Assembly: GCF_021568695.1 (NCBI RefSeq)
Contig: NZ_JAKGTI010000001.1
Span: 1,426,001 to 1,490,000 of the forward strand
DNA length: 64,000 nt
Source of the DNA: Maritalea mediterranea
GTDB lineage: Bacteria; Pseudomonadota; Alphaproteobacteria; Rhizobiales; Devosiaceae
Direction of reading: 5' to 3'
Shown here: positions 17,288 through 24,672 of the stretch, piece by piece
How positions within the stretch are numbered: position 1 is the first letter of the stretch
Layout: every line of letters starts with the position of its first letter
The notes under the pieces: generated by a model
What the model was told of the DNA's origin: nothing
What the model saw: only the letters and a program-made list of their open reading frames with translations
Databases searched by the model: none
Translations under genes and position numbers: made by a program

Positions 17288-17896
17288 ATGAAGTGGACGA
17301 ATTGGCAGGTGGATGCCGCCCAATTGCGCCGCGGCGCAACATCTAAAAAGGCCTACAGCCTTTTGGCCACCACGTCTTTCCTGGAAAGCGCTATTCTGCC
17401 CATATCCGTCGATGTGATCGCCTTGCCCATGATGATAGGGGCGCCGAAAAAGGCGCTGACAATTGCCAATATCGCCTTGATTGCTTCAGTTTTTGGTGGC
17501 CTTGCAGGCTATCTGATCGGCTACGCATTTCTGGAAACGATCGGCCAATGGATTATCTCCACCTATGGGCTAGAGCGCGCTTTCGCCGAGTTTCAACAAG
17601 AAGCCGACCAAAACGCATGGGCCGCGATCTCCGCCATTTTTTTGGGGGCTGTCACTCCGTTACCCTTCAAACTGGTCTGCCTTGGCGCAGGTGTGCTGAA
17701 AATCAACCTGCTACTCTTTATTGGCGCGGCCTTCGCGGGCCGTGCGCTTCGCTTTTACGCCTTTGCCTTGGCCTTTTTGCTGCTTGGCGAACGCCTATCG
17801 GACTGGGCCGGGCAAAATCTCAAAGCGTTTGGCCTAATCATTGTTGCCGTAACCATTTTGGGGTTTGTGCTGGTAGCTTATTGGCCAAATGGATAG
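17288..17896 (+). CDS. DedA/YqaA-like membrane protein (VTT domain)
   Basis: This 202-residue protein has four to five hydrophobic segments and the VTT/SNARE-associated pattern: an N-terminal re-entrant stretch (FLESAILPISVDVIALPMM), GGLAGYLIGYAF, and GAVTPLPFKLVCLGAGVLKI, where a proline-rich turn precedes a long helix. That last motif is typical of the YqaA branch. DedA-family proteins are linked to lipid flipping (undecaprenyl phosphate or phosphatidylethanolamine); the role of the YqaA branch is less certain. It begins 6 bp after the DUF192 stop and is likely the third gene of that operon. Confidence 0.75.
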   Translation: MKWTNWQVDAAQLRRGATSKKAYSLLATTSFLESAILPISVDVIALPMMIGAPKKALTIANIALIASVFGGLAGYLIGYAFLETIGQWIISTYGLERAFAEFQQEADQNAWAAISAIFLGAVTPLPFKLVCLGAGVLKINLLLFIGAAFAGRALRFYAFALAFLLLGERLSDWAGQNLKAFGLIIVAVTILGFVLVAYWPNG

Positions 17897-17955
17897 GGCA
17901 TGCTTGACAGTGTTGGCCATACCGCCCATCAAAGCTGCGAGCGATTGGGGAACAT

Positions 17956-18453
17956 ATGACGCACGAGCCAAAAAGCAATAATGACGTGTTGCATCGCGCC
18001 GTTGACGGATTAGCCCTTCTAGGGGGTGCCTTGCTGGTGGGAGTTATTCTGGTCAATGTGTGGGCCACTTTGCTCAACGCGCTGGCCATTGGCTTTGCAG
18101 GCGACTTTGAATTAACGGAAATGGGCGTGGCGATCGCCGTGTTCTGTTTTTTGCCGCTGTGTCAGCGTGATGGGGCACATTTGGCGGCTGATATTTTTAC
18201 CCAACGGCTTGGCGAACGGCCGCGCCGCTTGCTGCAGCAGGTGGCCACGTTGGTATCACTCCTGATCGCAACGTTGCTCCTGTGGCGCATGAGTTTTGGT
18301 TTGGTCGATCAATGGCGCTATGGCTATCAAACCGCCATTTTGCAATTGCCCCATTGGGTCGCATTCGTGCCGATATTGGCGTCTTTGTTTTTATGGAGCC
18401 TTGTGGCACTTGTTCAACTCGGCACCGGCATAAAGGACGCTTCGCATGATTGA
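17956..18453 (+). CDS. TRAP transporter small permease (DctQ-type)
   Basis: The 165-residue protein has four hydrophobic helices and the DctQ signature EMGVAIAVFCFLPLCQRDGAH followed by LAADIFTQRLGERP. In TRAP transporters the small subunit sits with the large permease in the inner membrane and uses the sodium gradient to take up organic acids or similar solutes delivered by a periplasmic binding protein. GGGGAACAT precedes the ATG. The stop overlaps the DctM start by 8 bp. No gene for the DctP binding protein is found nearby, which is unusual for this family. Confidence 0.9.
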   Translation: MTHEPKSNNDVLHRAVDGLALLGGALLVGVILVNVWATLLNALAIGFAGDFELTEMGVAIAVFCFLPLCQRDGAHLAADIFTQRLGERPRRLLQQVATLVSLLIATLLLWRMSFGLVDQWRYGYQTAILQLPHWVAFVPILASLFLWSLVALVQLGTGIKDASHD

Positions 18454-19816
18454 GTGGCTGACCAGCGCCTTTGGCCTTGGCCTTTTGGGCACCTTCTTTT
18501 TGATTGTGTTGATCATTCTGCGCATGCCGATCGCATTCGCCATGATTCTGGTGGGCGGTATCGGCGTAACGCTGCTCAATGGCCCAGCGATCTTCTTGTC
18601 CCAGCTCAAAACGTTGGCTTATGGCCAGTTCTCCATTTATGATTTGAGCGTGGTCCCGATGTTTTTGCTGATGGGCGCGCTGGCCACAAAAATCGGCATG
18701 GGGCGTGATTTGTTTCAGGCGGCGCAGGCTTGGCTGGGCTGGCTGCGCGGTGGGGCTGCCATGTCTGCCGTGGCCGCGTGCGCCATTTTCGGCGCTGTAT
18801 GCGGCTCTTCGTTGGCGACGGCCACAACCATGGGGAAGGTCGCGCTGCCCGAACTGGAACGCCTGAAATATGCTGGAAGCTTGGCCACCGGCACCATCGC
18901 CGCAGGCGGTGTGCTGGGCATATTGATTCCGCCGTCCGTTGTGTTGGTGATCTACGCAATCATCGTCGAGGCAAATATCGTCACTATGTTTATGGCCGCT
19001 CTGGTGCCCGGTCTGATCGCAGTTGTGTTTTTCCTGATCGCCATCGCCATTGTAGTGCGCGTGCGGCCCCAGCTGGCGCCCAAAGCAGAACGGATCAGCA
19101 AACAAGCGCGCCGCGGCGCCACCTATGCGGTGTTGCCGGTGCTGCTTATCTTTGCCGTGGTCATTGGCGGCATTTATCTTGGGCTCTATAACCCAACCCC
19201 CGCCGCCGCAATTGGTGTCTTTCTCGTGGCCGTCTATGGCCTTGTGCGCAAACAACTCAACTGGGCAGATGCCAAATCTGCCCTGTTTGATACGGCCCGC
19301 ACCGCCGGCATGATCTATTTGATCCTCCTGGGCGCCGAAATGCTCAAAATCTTTATGTCGCGTGCTGGCGTCCCGCAAGCCGCTGCGTCCTGGGCCATTG
19401 AAAGCGGCTTGCCCGCCTTTTCCATTCTGATTGCGCTATTGATCGCGCTGATCATCCTCGGCTGTCTGATGGATTCCCTTTCGATGATCCTTTTGGTGGT
19501 GCCATTTTTCTGGCCGGTGCTCGTGGAAGTGAATGGCGGGCTTTATCAAGGCGCGGACGGTGCAGCCTTTGGCATGAGCACCGAGGATCTGAAAATCTGG
19601 TTCGGCATCCTTGCGCTGATAGTGGTTGAGCTGGGGTTGATCACGCCACCGGTAGGCATGAATGTGTTTGTGATTTCAGGTCTCAGCAAAAACACAACAA
19701 TGGCTGAGACCTACAAGGGCGTCATGCCGTTTTTCACTGTGGAGCTATTGCGCGTCGCGCTCTTGCTGGCGCTGCCGGGTTTGGTGCTGTTTGTCCCGCA
19801 TTTGCTGCAAGGATAG
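18446..19816 (+). CDS. TRAP transporter large permease (DctM-type)
   Basis: This 456-residue protein has about 12 membrane segments and the DctM domain from end to end: LRMPIAFAMILVGGIGVTLL, VPMFLLMGALATKIGMGRDLF, the AACAIFGAVCGSSLATATTM gate region, and the C-terminal ELGLITPPVGMNVFVISG. The last motif is the strongest family marker. It is co-translated with the small subunit. The operon for a racemase-like protein, an M24 protein and a PLP lyase converges on it 20 bp away, so the transported solute may be the substrate of those enzymes. That is inference from position only. Confidence 0.92.
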   Translation: MIEWLTSAFGLGLLGTFFLIVLIILRMPIAFAMILVGGIGVTLLNGPAIFLSQLKTLAYGQFSIYDLSVVPMFLLMGALATKIGMGRDLFQAAQAWLGWLRGGAAMSAVAACAIFGAVCGSSLATATTMGKVALPELERLKYAGSLATGTIAAGGVLGILIPPSVVLVIYAIIVEANIVTMFMAALVPGLIAVVFFLIAIAIVVRVRPQLAPKAERISKQARRGATYAVLPVLLIFAVVIGGIYLGLYNPTPAAAIGVFLVAVYGLVRKQLNWADAKSALFDTARTAGMIYLILLGAEMLKIFMSRAGVPQAAASWAIESGLPAFSILIALLIALIILGCLMDSLSMILLVVPFFWPVLVEVNGGLYQGADGAAFGMSTEDLKIWFGILALIVVELGLITPPVGMNVFVISGLSKNTTMAETYKGVMPFFTVELLRVALLLALPGLVLFVPHLLQG

Positions 19817-19835
19817 GGCGAGCAAGCTGAACCGG

Positions 19836-20576
19836 TTAGGTCGAATTATGCATTCTGCCCAGCACCCCCGGAATATCGGCGTCATAGCCGCTGAGCTGGC
19901 CCATATGCCAGGTTAATACCTGATTACTGGAGAGGCAGGGCAGGCCGGTCGTCTGCTCCATCTCATCAATAATATCGACAGTGCGCAGATTGGTGCAGCT
20001 CAAAAAGACGGCGTCAACATCTCCTTGGGCGGCTAGTTCTTGCGCGGCGGCGCGGATCGAGGTGGCGGAAATGCGCACAACTTTTGATTCCTCCGGTTCC
20101 TCAAAGCTGCCAAAAACGGGTGTCGCCACACCGGCGATCTGAAGAGCGTCTCGCAGCTTGACCGATACATCCGCCACATAGGGCGAAAGCAGCGCCAACC
20201 GGTGAATGGACAGGTTTTGGCAGGCGGCGATCAGCGCCGTCAGCGGATTGGTCACATGGGCAGTGCTGCGGCCCGCGCGCACATAATTGGCCACCATGTC
20301 GGCGCCAATTTCTGCCGCGCCAGAGGTACACCCATAGCCGATACAGTCAAACTGCGCTGCCGGCGGCAAAAGTGCTGCCGCCCCCGTCAACCGGGAGGCC
20401 ATTGCAGCCAATGTTTCGCGGGTCACCGCATCCCCTGATGGGATTCGCGTGGTATGTAGCTCAACCCGCCCAGGCATCAAGCGTCGCATGTCCTGCTCAA
20501 GGGTTTCGTCCGCCTGCAACACAATTAGACCGAGCGCAGGCTTAAGATCAGGCACCGTTTCATACTCGATTTTCAT
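19836..20576 (-). CDS. Asp/Glu racemase / arylmalonate decarboxylase / maleate isomerase superfamily
   Basis: This 246-residue protein belongs to the Asp/Glu/hydantoin racemase superfamily, whose members use a pair of cysteines as acid and base. The two expected positions are visible: FDCIGYGCTSGAAEIGAD (first Cys pair near 77-83) and DAVFLSCTNLRTVDIID (second Cys near 192). The N-terminus (GLIVLQADETLEQDMRRLMP, VELHTTRIP) and LLSPYVADVSVKLRDAL are typical of the maleate cis-trans isomerase/arylmalonate decarboxylase branch. EutA of ectoine catabolism is in the same branch. Which reaction it catalyses is unknown. It is last in a three-gene operon, overlapping the M24 gene by 4 bp (ATGA). Confidence 0.8.
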   Translation of the reverse strand: MKIEYETVPDLKPALGLIVLQADETLEQDMRRLMPGRVELHTTRIPSGDAVTRETLAAMASRLTGAAALLPPAAQFDCIGYGCTSGAAEIGADMVANYVRAGRSTAHVTNPLTALIAACQNLSIHRLALLSPYVADVSVKLRDALQIAGVATPVFGSFEEPEESKVVRISATSIRAAAQELAAQGDVDAVFLSCTNLRTVDIIDEMEQTTGLPCLSSNQVLTWHMGQLSGYDADIPGVLGRMHNST

Positions 20577-21721
20577 CGCAACACCTCCAAATCTGCACCC
20601 GCGCGCGGACTGAGAAAACGACAGCCACTCTCGGTGATCACGATGTTTTCTTCATGAACCATCATCCGGCCCGGTGTCGTCTCTATGCCTGGCTCCAGGG
20701 TTATGACCATGCCCGGCCGCAATTCAGTGTGATCGCCCGGAATGAGCGAAAGCCCCTCGGTCAATTGCATGCCGAGGCCGTGGCCCAATCGCCCCGCATC
20801 CGATCCGCCCGCGCCGCCAGTCAGGACGTCGTCCATGGCGTGAAATAATTGCGCGGCTGTTGTGCCGGGGCAGGCTATATCGGCCGCCCGATCGATAGAG
20901 TCAATCAGCCGCGCCTGTGCATTACGAGCAGTGTCAGAAGCGGTTCGGATGGCAAAGTTTCGGTCGAAATCACAGAAATAGCCATCAAAAACCGCGCCAG
21001 TGTCCAGCATCAATACGTCGCCATCTGCGAGGGGGCGCTCAGTCGCTGGCGAAATCACATCGGCATAGCCCTCCGGGCCGGCGCCACCTGCCAGATAAGG
21101 CACCCAATCGGCTCCTTCATCGAGAAGCAATTTCTGGAATGCACGAAAAACCTCTGAAAGCGGGGTGCCCAGACCGGCAATGTCTGGCACTCGGGCAAAG
21201 GCACCACCCGCGATGGTGCAAGCCGTGGCGATCTTTTCAATTTCAGCAGGGGATTTGACTGCGCGAAGCATTGCAGTGATCCCGTTATCCGAAACGATGC
21301 TCCCCTTTGTTGCCCTGTCGATCCGCCGCCAATCCGCCTGCGGAACCCGGACAAAGGTTTCAGGCCCGGATGGTATGCCAATTTGTCCGGTGCCAGCGAC
21401 GGCGTTCAGCGTGTCGCTGAGCAAGCTCACGCCATCATCGATAGGATGGGGCGCACACCAGGTTCGGATATCCTCAATCCAGGTCTGGGCCATCAGGGCG
21501 GCTCCAATGCTGGGGATCACGGCAATCGGCTTGCCACTGGCGGGAATCACAAGAAACCACGGTCGGGAAGGGCTCTCCCAGAAGCGGGTCAAAAAGCCAG
21601 TAAAATATCGAATCTCTGCCTCTGTCGTCAGGAGGAGGGCGGCGAGACCGTGCACTTGCATTTGCGTCTGCGCGCGGGCCATTCGAGCTTCAAATTCGCT
21701 CACCGGAAATCCGCGCGTCAC
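20573..21721 (-). CDS. M24 family metallopeptidase (Xaa-Pro peptidase / ectoine-hydrolase-like)
   Basis: The 382-residue protein has the two-domain creatinase/aminopeptidase P layout. The N-terminal domain (1-150) begins FEARMARAQTQMQVHGLAAL and has the YFTGF motif. The C-terminal pita-bread domain carries the metal ligands: two Asp in DTGAVFDGYFCDFD, His in RLGHGLGMQ, Glu in TLEPGIE and Glu in VHEENIVI. All five dimetal ligands are present, so it should be active. Members hydrolyse Xaa-Pro peptides or ring and amide substrates such as creatine and ectoine. It overlaps both flanking genes by 4 bp, showing tight translational coupling in the operon. Confidence 0.85.
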   Translation of the reverse strand: MTRGFPVSEFEARMARAQTQMQVHGLAALLLTTEAEIRYFTGFLTRFWESPSRPWFLVIPASGKPIAVIPSIGAALMAQTWIEDIRTWCAPHPIDDGVSLLSDTLNAVAGTGQIGIPSGPETFVRVPQADWRRIDRATKGSIVSDNGITAMLRAVKSPAEIEKIATACTIAGGAFARVPDIAGLGTPLSEVFRAFQKLLLDEGADWVPYLAGGAGPEGYADVISPATERPLADGDVLMLDTGAVFDGYFCDFDRNFAIRTASDTARNAQARLIDSIDRAADIACPGTTAAQLFHAMDDVLTGGAGGSDAGRLGHGLGMQLTEGLSLIPGDHTELRPGMVITLEPGIETTPGRMMVHEENIVITESGCRFLSPRAGADLEVLR

Positions 21722-22773
21722 GATTCTGGCCCTTCGCTGAGGATGGTGAGGACGACTGAATTCGAATCAAGGCCAAGCTTTGCTTTCTGCGCATTGGTTG
21801 ACGACAGCAGCGCAGCAATGCCCGCAGCTCCGGAGGGTGCAGATGTCATCCCGGCGTCTTCCAACGCTTTCGCCCCGGCCTCACCCTCACTTTCAGAAAG
21901 CAGCGCAAAGGCATCCGCATCGCGGGCCAGTCCCTTGAGCGCGATGAGCGACGGCATCTTGCAGTCCAGCCGCCCCATAGCGCTGACGGGGCCGTTGCTC
22001 TCCACTGGGGCACCATTCTTGATTGATCCGTGTAGTGCTGGTGCCGCGTCGGGCTCGACCACAATAATACACGGCGCGTCACCCCAAGCCTTTCGGGCAA
22101 GCGCAGCGCACGCCCCGGCGAGGCCGCCAACGCCGGCCTGTAAAAAGATATGTGTGGGTGGCGTCGGCATTTGGCGAATGGCCTCTGCCATCAGCACCAA
22201 ATAGCCTTCCATCAACCGATGGGGGCGATCAAAATAGCCGGGCCATGAACTGTCAGACAGCAGCGCCCAACCATTTTCCTCGGCAGCTTGATGCGCAGCA
22301 GCCATGCTGTCTTCATAGGTCGCACCGGCGCGACAGACCTCAGCGCCATGATCGCGCAACCGCGCGGCAAAGCTTTCGGGCACACTCTCTGCCAGATAGA
22401 TCACTGAGGCGGCGCCAAAGGCTTGCGCCCCGGCAGCGACCGAAAGGCCGTGATTGCCTGCACTAGCCGCCACATAAGTGCGGCCCTCATGTTCACCCTT
22501 CTCTTTGTCGCAGGCAATCACATAGGCCGCGCCCAGCGCCTTGAAACTGCCCAGCCCCATCCGGTTGCGCTCATCTTTGATCCAAAGTTGGGCGATACCG
22601 GCCTGTGTGGCCAGCGATTTTGCGTCAGTCAGCGGGGTTTCCGCGTGTAGTGGACAACGCTCCACCAGCGCTTGCGCGCGTTGCGCGTCAACAGAAGGCT
22701 CAGGACTGTCGTTGAGATCAGAAACCAGCGCAGGGCGCGCAATTTTCAAAACATCCATTCGGCACTCCCCCAA
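21718..22773 (-). CDS. PLP-dependent lyase, diaminopropionate ammonia-lyase / threonine dehydratase-like
   Basis: This 351-residue fold-type II PLP enzyme has the cofactor lysine in GLGSFKALGAAY, inside RNRMGLGSFKALG, which is characteristic of diaminopropionate ammonia-lyases. The family also shows VAASAGNHGLSVAAGAQAFG for the Asn-Gly loop and FLQAGVGGLAGACAAL for the phosphate-binding glycine loop. Such enzymes eliminate ammonia from beta-substituted or hydroxylated amino acids. EutB of ectoine catabolism is in the same broad family. It is the first gene of the operon with the M24 and racemase-like genes, so the three probably act in one catabolic route. The substrate cannot be assigned from sequence. 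Confidence 0.82.
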   Translation of the reverse strand: MGECRMDVLKIARPALVSDLNDSPEPSVDAQRAQALVERCPLHAETPLTDAKSLATQAGIAQLWIKDERNRMGLGSFKALGAAYVIACDKEKGEHEGRTYVAASAGNHGLSVAAGAQAFGAASVIYLAESVPESFAARLRDHGAEVCRAGATYEDSMAAAHQAAEENGWALLSDSSWPGYFDRPHRLMEGYLVLMAEAIRQMPTPPTHIFLQAGVGGLAGACAALARKAWGDAPCIIVVEPDAAPALHGSIKNGAPVESNGPVSAMGRLDCKMPSLIALKGLARDADAFALLSESEGEAGAKALEDAGMTSAPSGAAGIAALLSSTNAQKAKLGLDSNSVVLTILSEGPES

Positions 22774-22890
22774 TTATGCGTGTCACCGCTAATCTTGTGG
22801 GGTTTTGGCCGTGTAAGCAAGGATGAACTTGGATGGACCGCAACTGCCCGAATGCGGCAGAAGCGGGCGCATTGCTTTTATATATTGCGA

Positions 22891-22930
22891 GATGGCAAAA
22901 ATATCGCGAAATGCCTTGATTTTCGCCATC
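22891..22930. repeat. Imperfect inverted repeat in intergenic region
   Basis: GATGGCAAAAAT at 22891-22902 pairs with ATTTTCGCCATC at 22919-22930 with one mismatch over 12 bp. It lies between the promoter of the PLP lyase operon and the small membrane protein. No T-run follows on either strand, so it is not a standard terminator. Confidence 0.4.
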
Positions 22931-22988
22931 CAGCGAACGTTATGTAGACGGAGCGCCTTTTCGTCAAGCGCGCCGAGTTTCCGTTCAA

Positions 22989-23159
22989 TTAGCCGCCAAT
23001 CATAGGTGCGAAATGTGTACCCAAATAATAGGGCCAAACAACTAATCCGAACAGGCCCTGAATAAAGTTGAGGTTTAAAAAGCCGATTGTAAATAACCAG
23101 CCGACAAACCAAAGCATGCCGGTGCCAGAATGTTGTGTAATGTTGATTTTACGTTCCAT
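22989..23159 (-). CDS. Small two-helix membrane protein
   Basis: This 56-residue protein starts MERKINITQHSGTG and contains two hydrophobic helices, MLWFVGWLFTIGFLNLNF and GLFGLVVWPYYLGTHF. The start is set by GGGGGAGAAA placed directly before the ATG at 23159, a strong ribosome site; the frame itself extends further upstream. Aromatic-rich small membrane proteins with a WPYYLG-like ending recur in proteobacteria, usually as uncharacterised proteins. I recognise the pattern but no function. It stands alone between the PLP lyase operon and tRNA-Arg. Confidence 0.7.
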   Translation of the reverse strand: MERKINITQHSGTGMLWFVGWLFTIGFLNLNFIQGLFGLVVWPYYLGTHFAPMIGG

Positions 23160-23305
23160 TTTCTCCCCCAGAGTTAAGGACAATTGAGATGTGGGGAGTG
23201 AAATGGTTATTTCAATAGAGGTTAATTAGTTACACTTCACTTGTAACGAACAATTCACACGAAGCGATTGGGTTCATCATTAGTCGAGAGGGAACCGCGA
23301 TATAG

Positions 23306-23382
23306 TGGCGATCCCGGCAGGACTCGAACCTGCAACCTATTGATTAGAAGTCAATTGCTCTATCCAGTTGAGCTACGGGACC
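23306..23382 (-). tRNA. tRNA-Arg (TCT)
   Basis: Minus-strand cloverleaf of 77 nt: acceptor GGTCCCG, D-arm AGCTCAACTGGATAGAGC, anticodon stem TTGAC with loop TTCTAAT (anticodon TCT), T-arm GCAGGTTCGAGTCCTGC, and an encoded CCA. Reads AGA and AGG. Confidence 0.95.
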
Positions 23383-23401
23383 CAGAAAAGCCAATGATTA
23401 T

Positions 23402-23707
23402 TTAGTGGGTCCAGGGCGCTTTGCGATCAGACCGGAAATTGTCAGCGTAGGCGACTTTCTTCGGTGTCGTATCATGGGGCTGCTGCACCACATATTCAAT
23501 GCCCTTGCGCTTGGCATAGCTTTCGGCCTCTTCAAGGCTGTCAAAATTCAGCTTGATCTGCGAAGTCATGTCAGTTGAAGAGGTGTATCCCATGAGGGGG
23601 TCGATCTCACGTGGGGCTTCGGGCTCAAACACCAACACCCAGTGTTTCGATTTGCCTTTGCCAGATTGCATGGCATTTTTGGCTGGACGAAAAATACGTG
23701 CTGTCAT
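23402..23707 (-). CDS. NDUFS4-like complex I accessory protein (ETC complex I conserved region)
   Basis: The 101-residue protein matches the NDUFS4 (18-kDa) accessory subunit of NADH:ubiquinone oxidoreductase, which in bacteria is restricted mainly to alphaproteobacteria. Recognised features are ARIFRPAKNAMQSGKGKSKHW at the N-terminus, WVLVFEPEAPREIDPLMGYTSS, DMTSQIKLNFDSLEEAESYA and the closing YADNFRSDRKAPWTH. The ATG at 23707 is chosen over an upstream extension because the family starts at M.ARI(F/Y).P. It lies between two tRNA genes on the same strand, an arrangement common in the group. It helps stabilise the peripheral arm of complex I. Confidence 0.9.
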   Translation of the reverse strand: MTARIFRPAKNAMQSGKGKSKHWVLVFEPEAPREIDPLMGYTSSTDMTSQIKLNFDSLEEAESYAKRKGIEYVVQQPHDTTPKKVAYADNFRSDRKAPWTH

Positions 23708-23734
23708 GATCTGTTTGTCCCCATTTTCTCGTGA

Positions 23735-23811
23735 TGGTCGGAGCAGCAAGATTCGAACTTGCGACCCCTGGTACCCAAAACCAGTGCTCTACCAGGCTGA
23801 GCTATGCTCCG
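23735..23811 (-). tRNA. tRNA-Pro (TGG)
   Basis: Minus-strand cloverleaf of 77 nt: acceptor CGGAGCA, D-arm AGCTCAGCCTGGTAGAGC, anticodon stem CTGGT with loop TTTGGGT (anticodon TGG), T-arm GCAAGTTCGAATCTTGC, and an encoded CCA. Reads proline CCA and CCN codons. Confidence 0.95.
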
Positions 23812-23938
23812 ACGCTTCACACGAGATGTGATCACCGGACAGGGCTTTACACATTCTTGTGACGTCAGGCAAGTCATGATAGTTGCCCTTTTGAAAAAAA
23901 GTGCATTTTTTTCCAATTTATCACAAAAGGCGGCCCCT

Positions 23939-24661
23939 ATGGTAAACATATTCACAGGTCCTGATCTCAAGAGGTGGTCGCCCATCACCTATCTGTTCAT
24001 TCTGATTTTTGCTCCAGCCATCTTTTTTGTCACCGCCATGTGGATAGATGCGCCTGTGACGAACGCCTTGACCAATTGGCCGCCGCAAATCATCAACTTT
24101 TTCGAACTGCTTACTCGTTTGGGCGAATCGGACTGGATATTGATTCCCACACTATTGTTTTGGGGTGTTGCCCCTGTGAGCAACCTTTTGCCGTTGGGCT
24201 ATCGTCTACAATGGCGGCTGCGGACCTTTGGTGCAGGTTGCGGCTTTGTTTTTGCCGCTGTGGCTCTGCCGGGATTGGTCTCGGCCTTGATCAAGCGCGG
24301 GCTTGGCCGGGCGCGGCCTGTGCATATGGACGAACTTGGTACGTTGCATTTTTCGCCGCAATGGGGGGATTGGACGTTTCAATCTTTTCCCTCTGGCCAC
24401 ACAACCACCGCCTTTGCTTTGGCAACTGCCATCTATCTTCTAACCGGACGCTGGGGCGCACTGGCCTATATCGGCGCCGTTCTGATCGCGCTTTCGCGCA
24501 TCGTCGACGGTGTTCATTATTTCTCAGATGTAGTTGCGGGAACGTTTTTAGGAGTTGGCGGCGCCCTGTGGGTCTATCACCAATACCGCAAGCGCAAATG
24601 GGGCTTTGACGGGCACAAAAAAGGGCACCGCCTAAGATGGGCGGTACCCTACAAAATCTAA
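23939..24661 (+). CDS. PAP2 superfamily membrane phosphatase
   Basis: This 240-residue inner-membrane protein carries the full PAP2 signature: KRGLGRARP (119-127), PSGH (151-154) and SRIVDGVHYFSD (186-197), with the conserved lysine, arginines and histidines of the phosphatase site. It has about five membrane helices. Substrates of the family include lipid A phosphates, undecaprenyl diphosphate and phosphatidic acid; which applies here is open. The frame is open upstream across tRNA-Pro, so the ATG at 23939 with AAAAGG before it is the plausible start. The last 40 bp of the gene contain the terminator of the convergent metC. Confidence 0.85.
   Translation: MVNIFTGPDLKRWSPITYLFILIFAPAIFFVTAMWIDAPVTNALTNWPPQIINFFELLTRLGESDWILIPTLLFWGVAPVSNLLPLGYRLQWRLRTFGAGCGFVFAAVALPGLVSALIKRGLGRARPVHMDELGTLHFSPQWGDWTFQSFPSGHTTTAFALATAIYLLTGRWGALAYIGAVLIALSRIVDGVHYFSDVVAGTFLGVGGALWVYHQYRKRKWGFDGHKKGHRLRWAVPYKI
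24615..24650 (-). terminator. Rho-independent terminator of metC inside the PAP2 gene 3' end
   Basis: GGGCACCGCC (24623-24632) pairs with GGCGGTACCC (24640-24649) with one mismatch. On the minus strand it is followed by TTTTTTG. The stem lies in the last codons of the convergent PAP2 gene, so that coding sequence doubles as the metC terminator. Confidence 0.75.
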
Positions 24662-24672
24662 ACCAACCCAGC

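Noticed and set aside
18197-19378. Long minus-strand frame (393 codons) opposite the TRAP genes
   Set aside because: His/Gln/Arg-rich composition typical of an antisense shadow; the plus-strand TRAP proteins are certain.
22789-23112. 107-codon minus-strand frame overlapping the small membrane protein
   Set aside because: No family pattern; the other frame has a strong ribosome site and a conserved-looking membrane protein.
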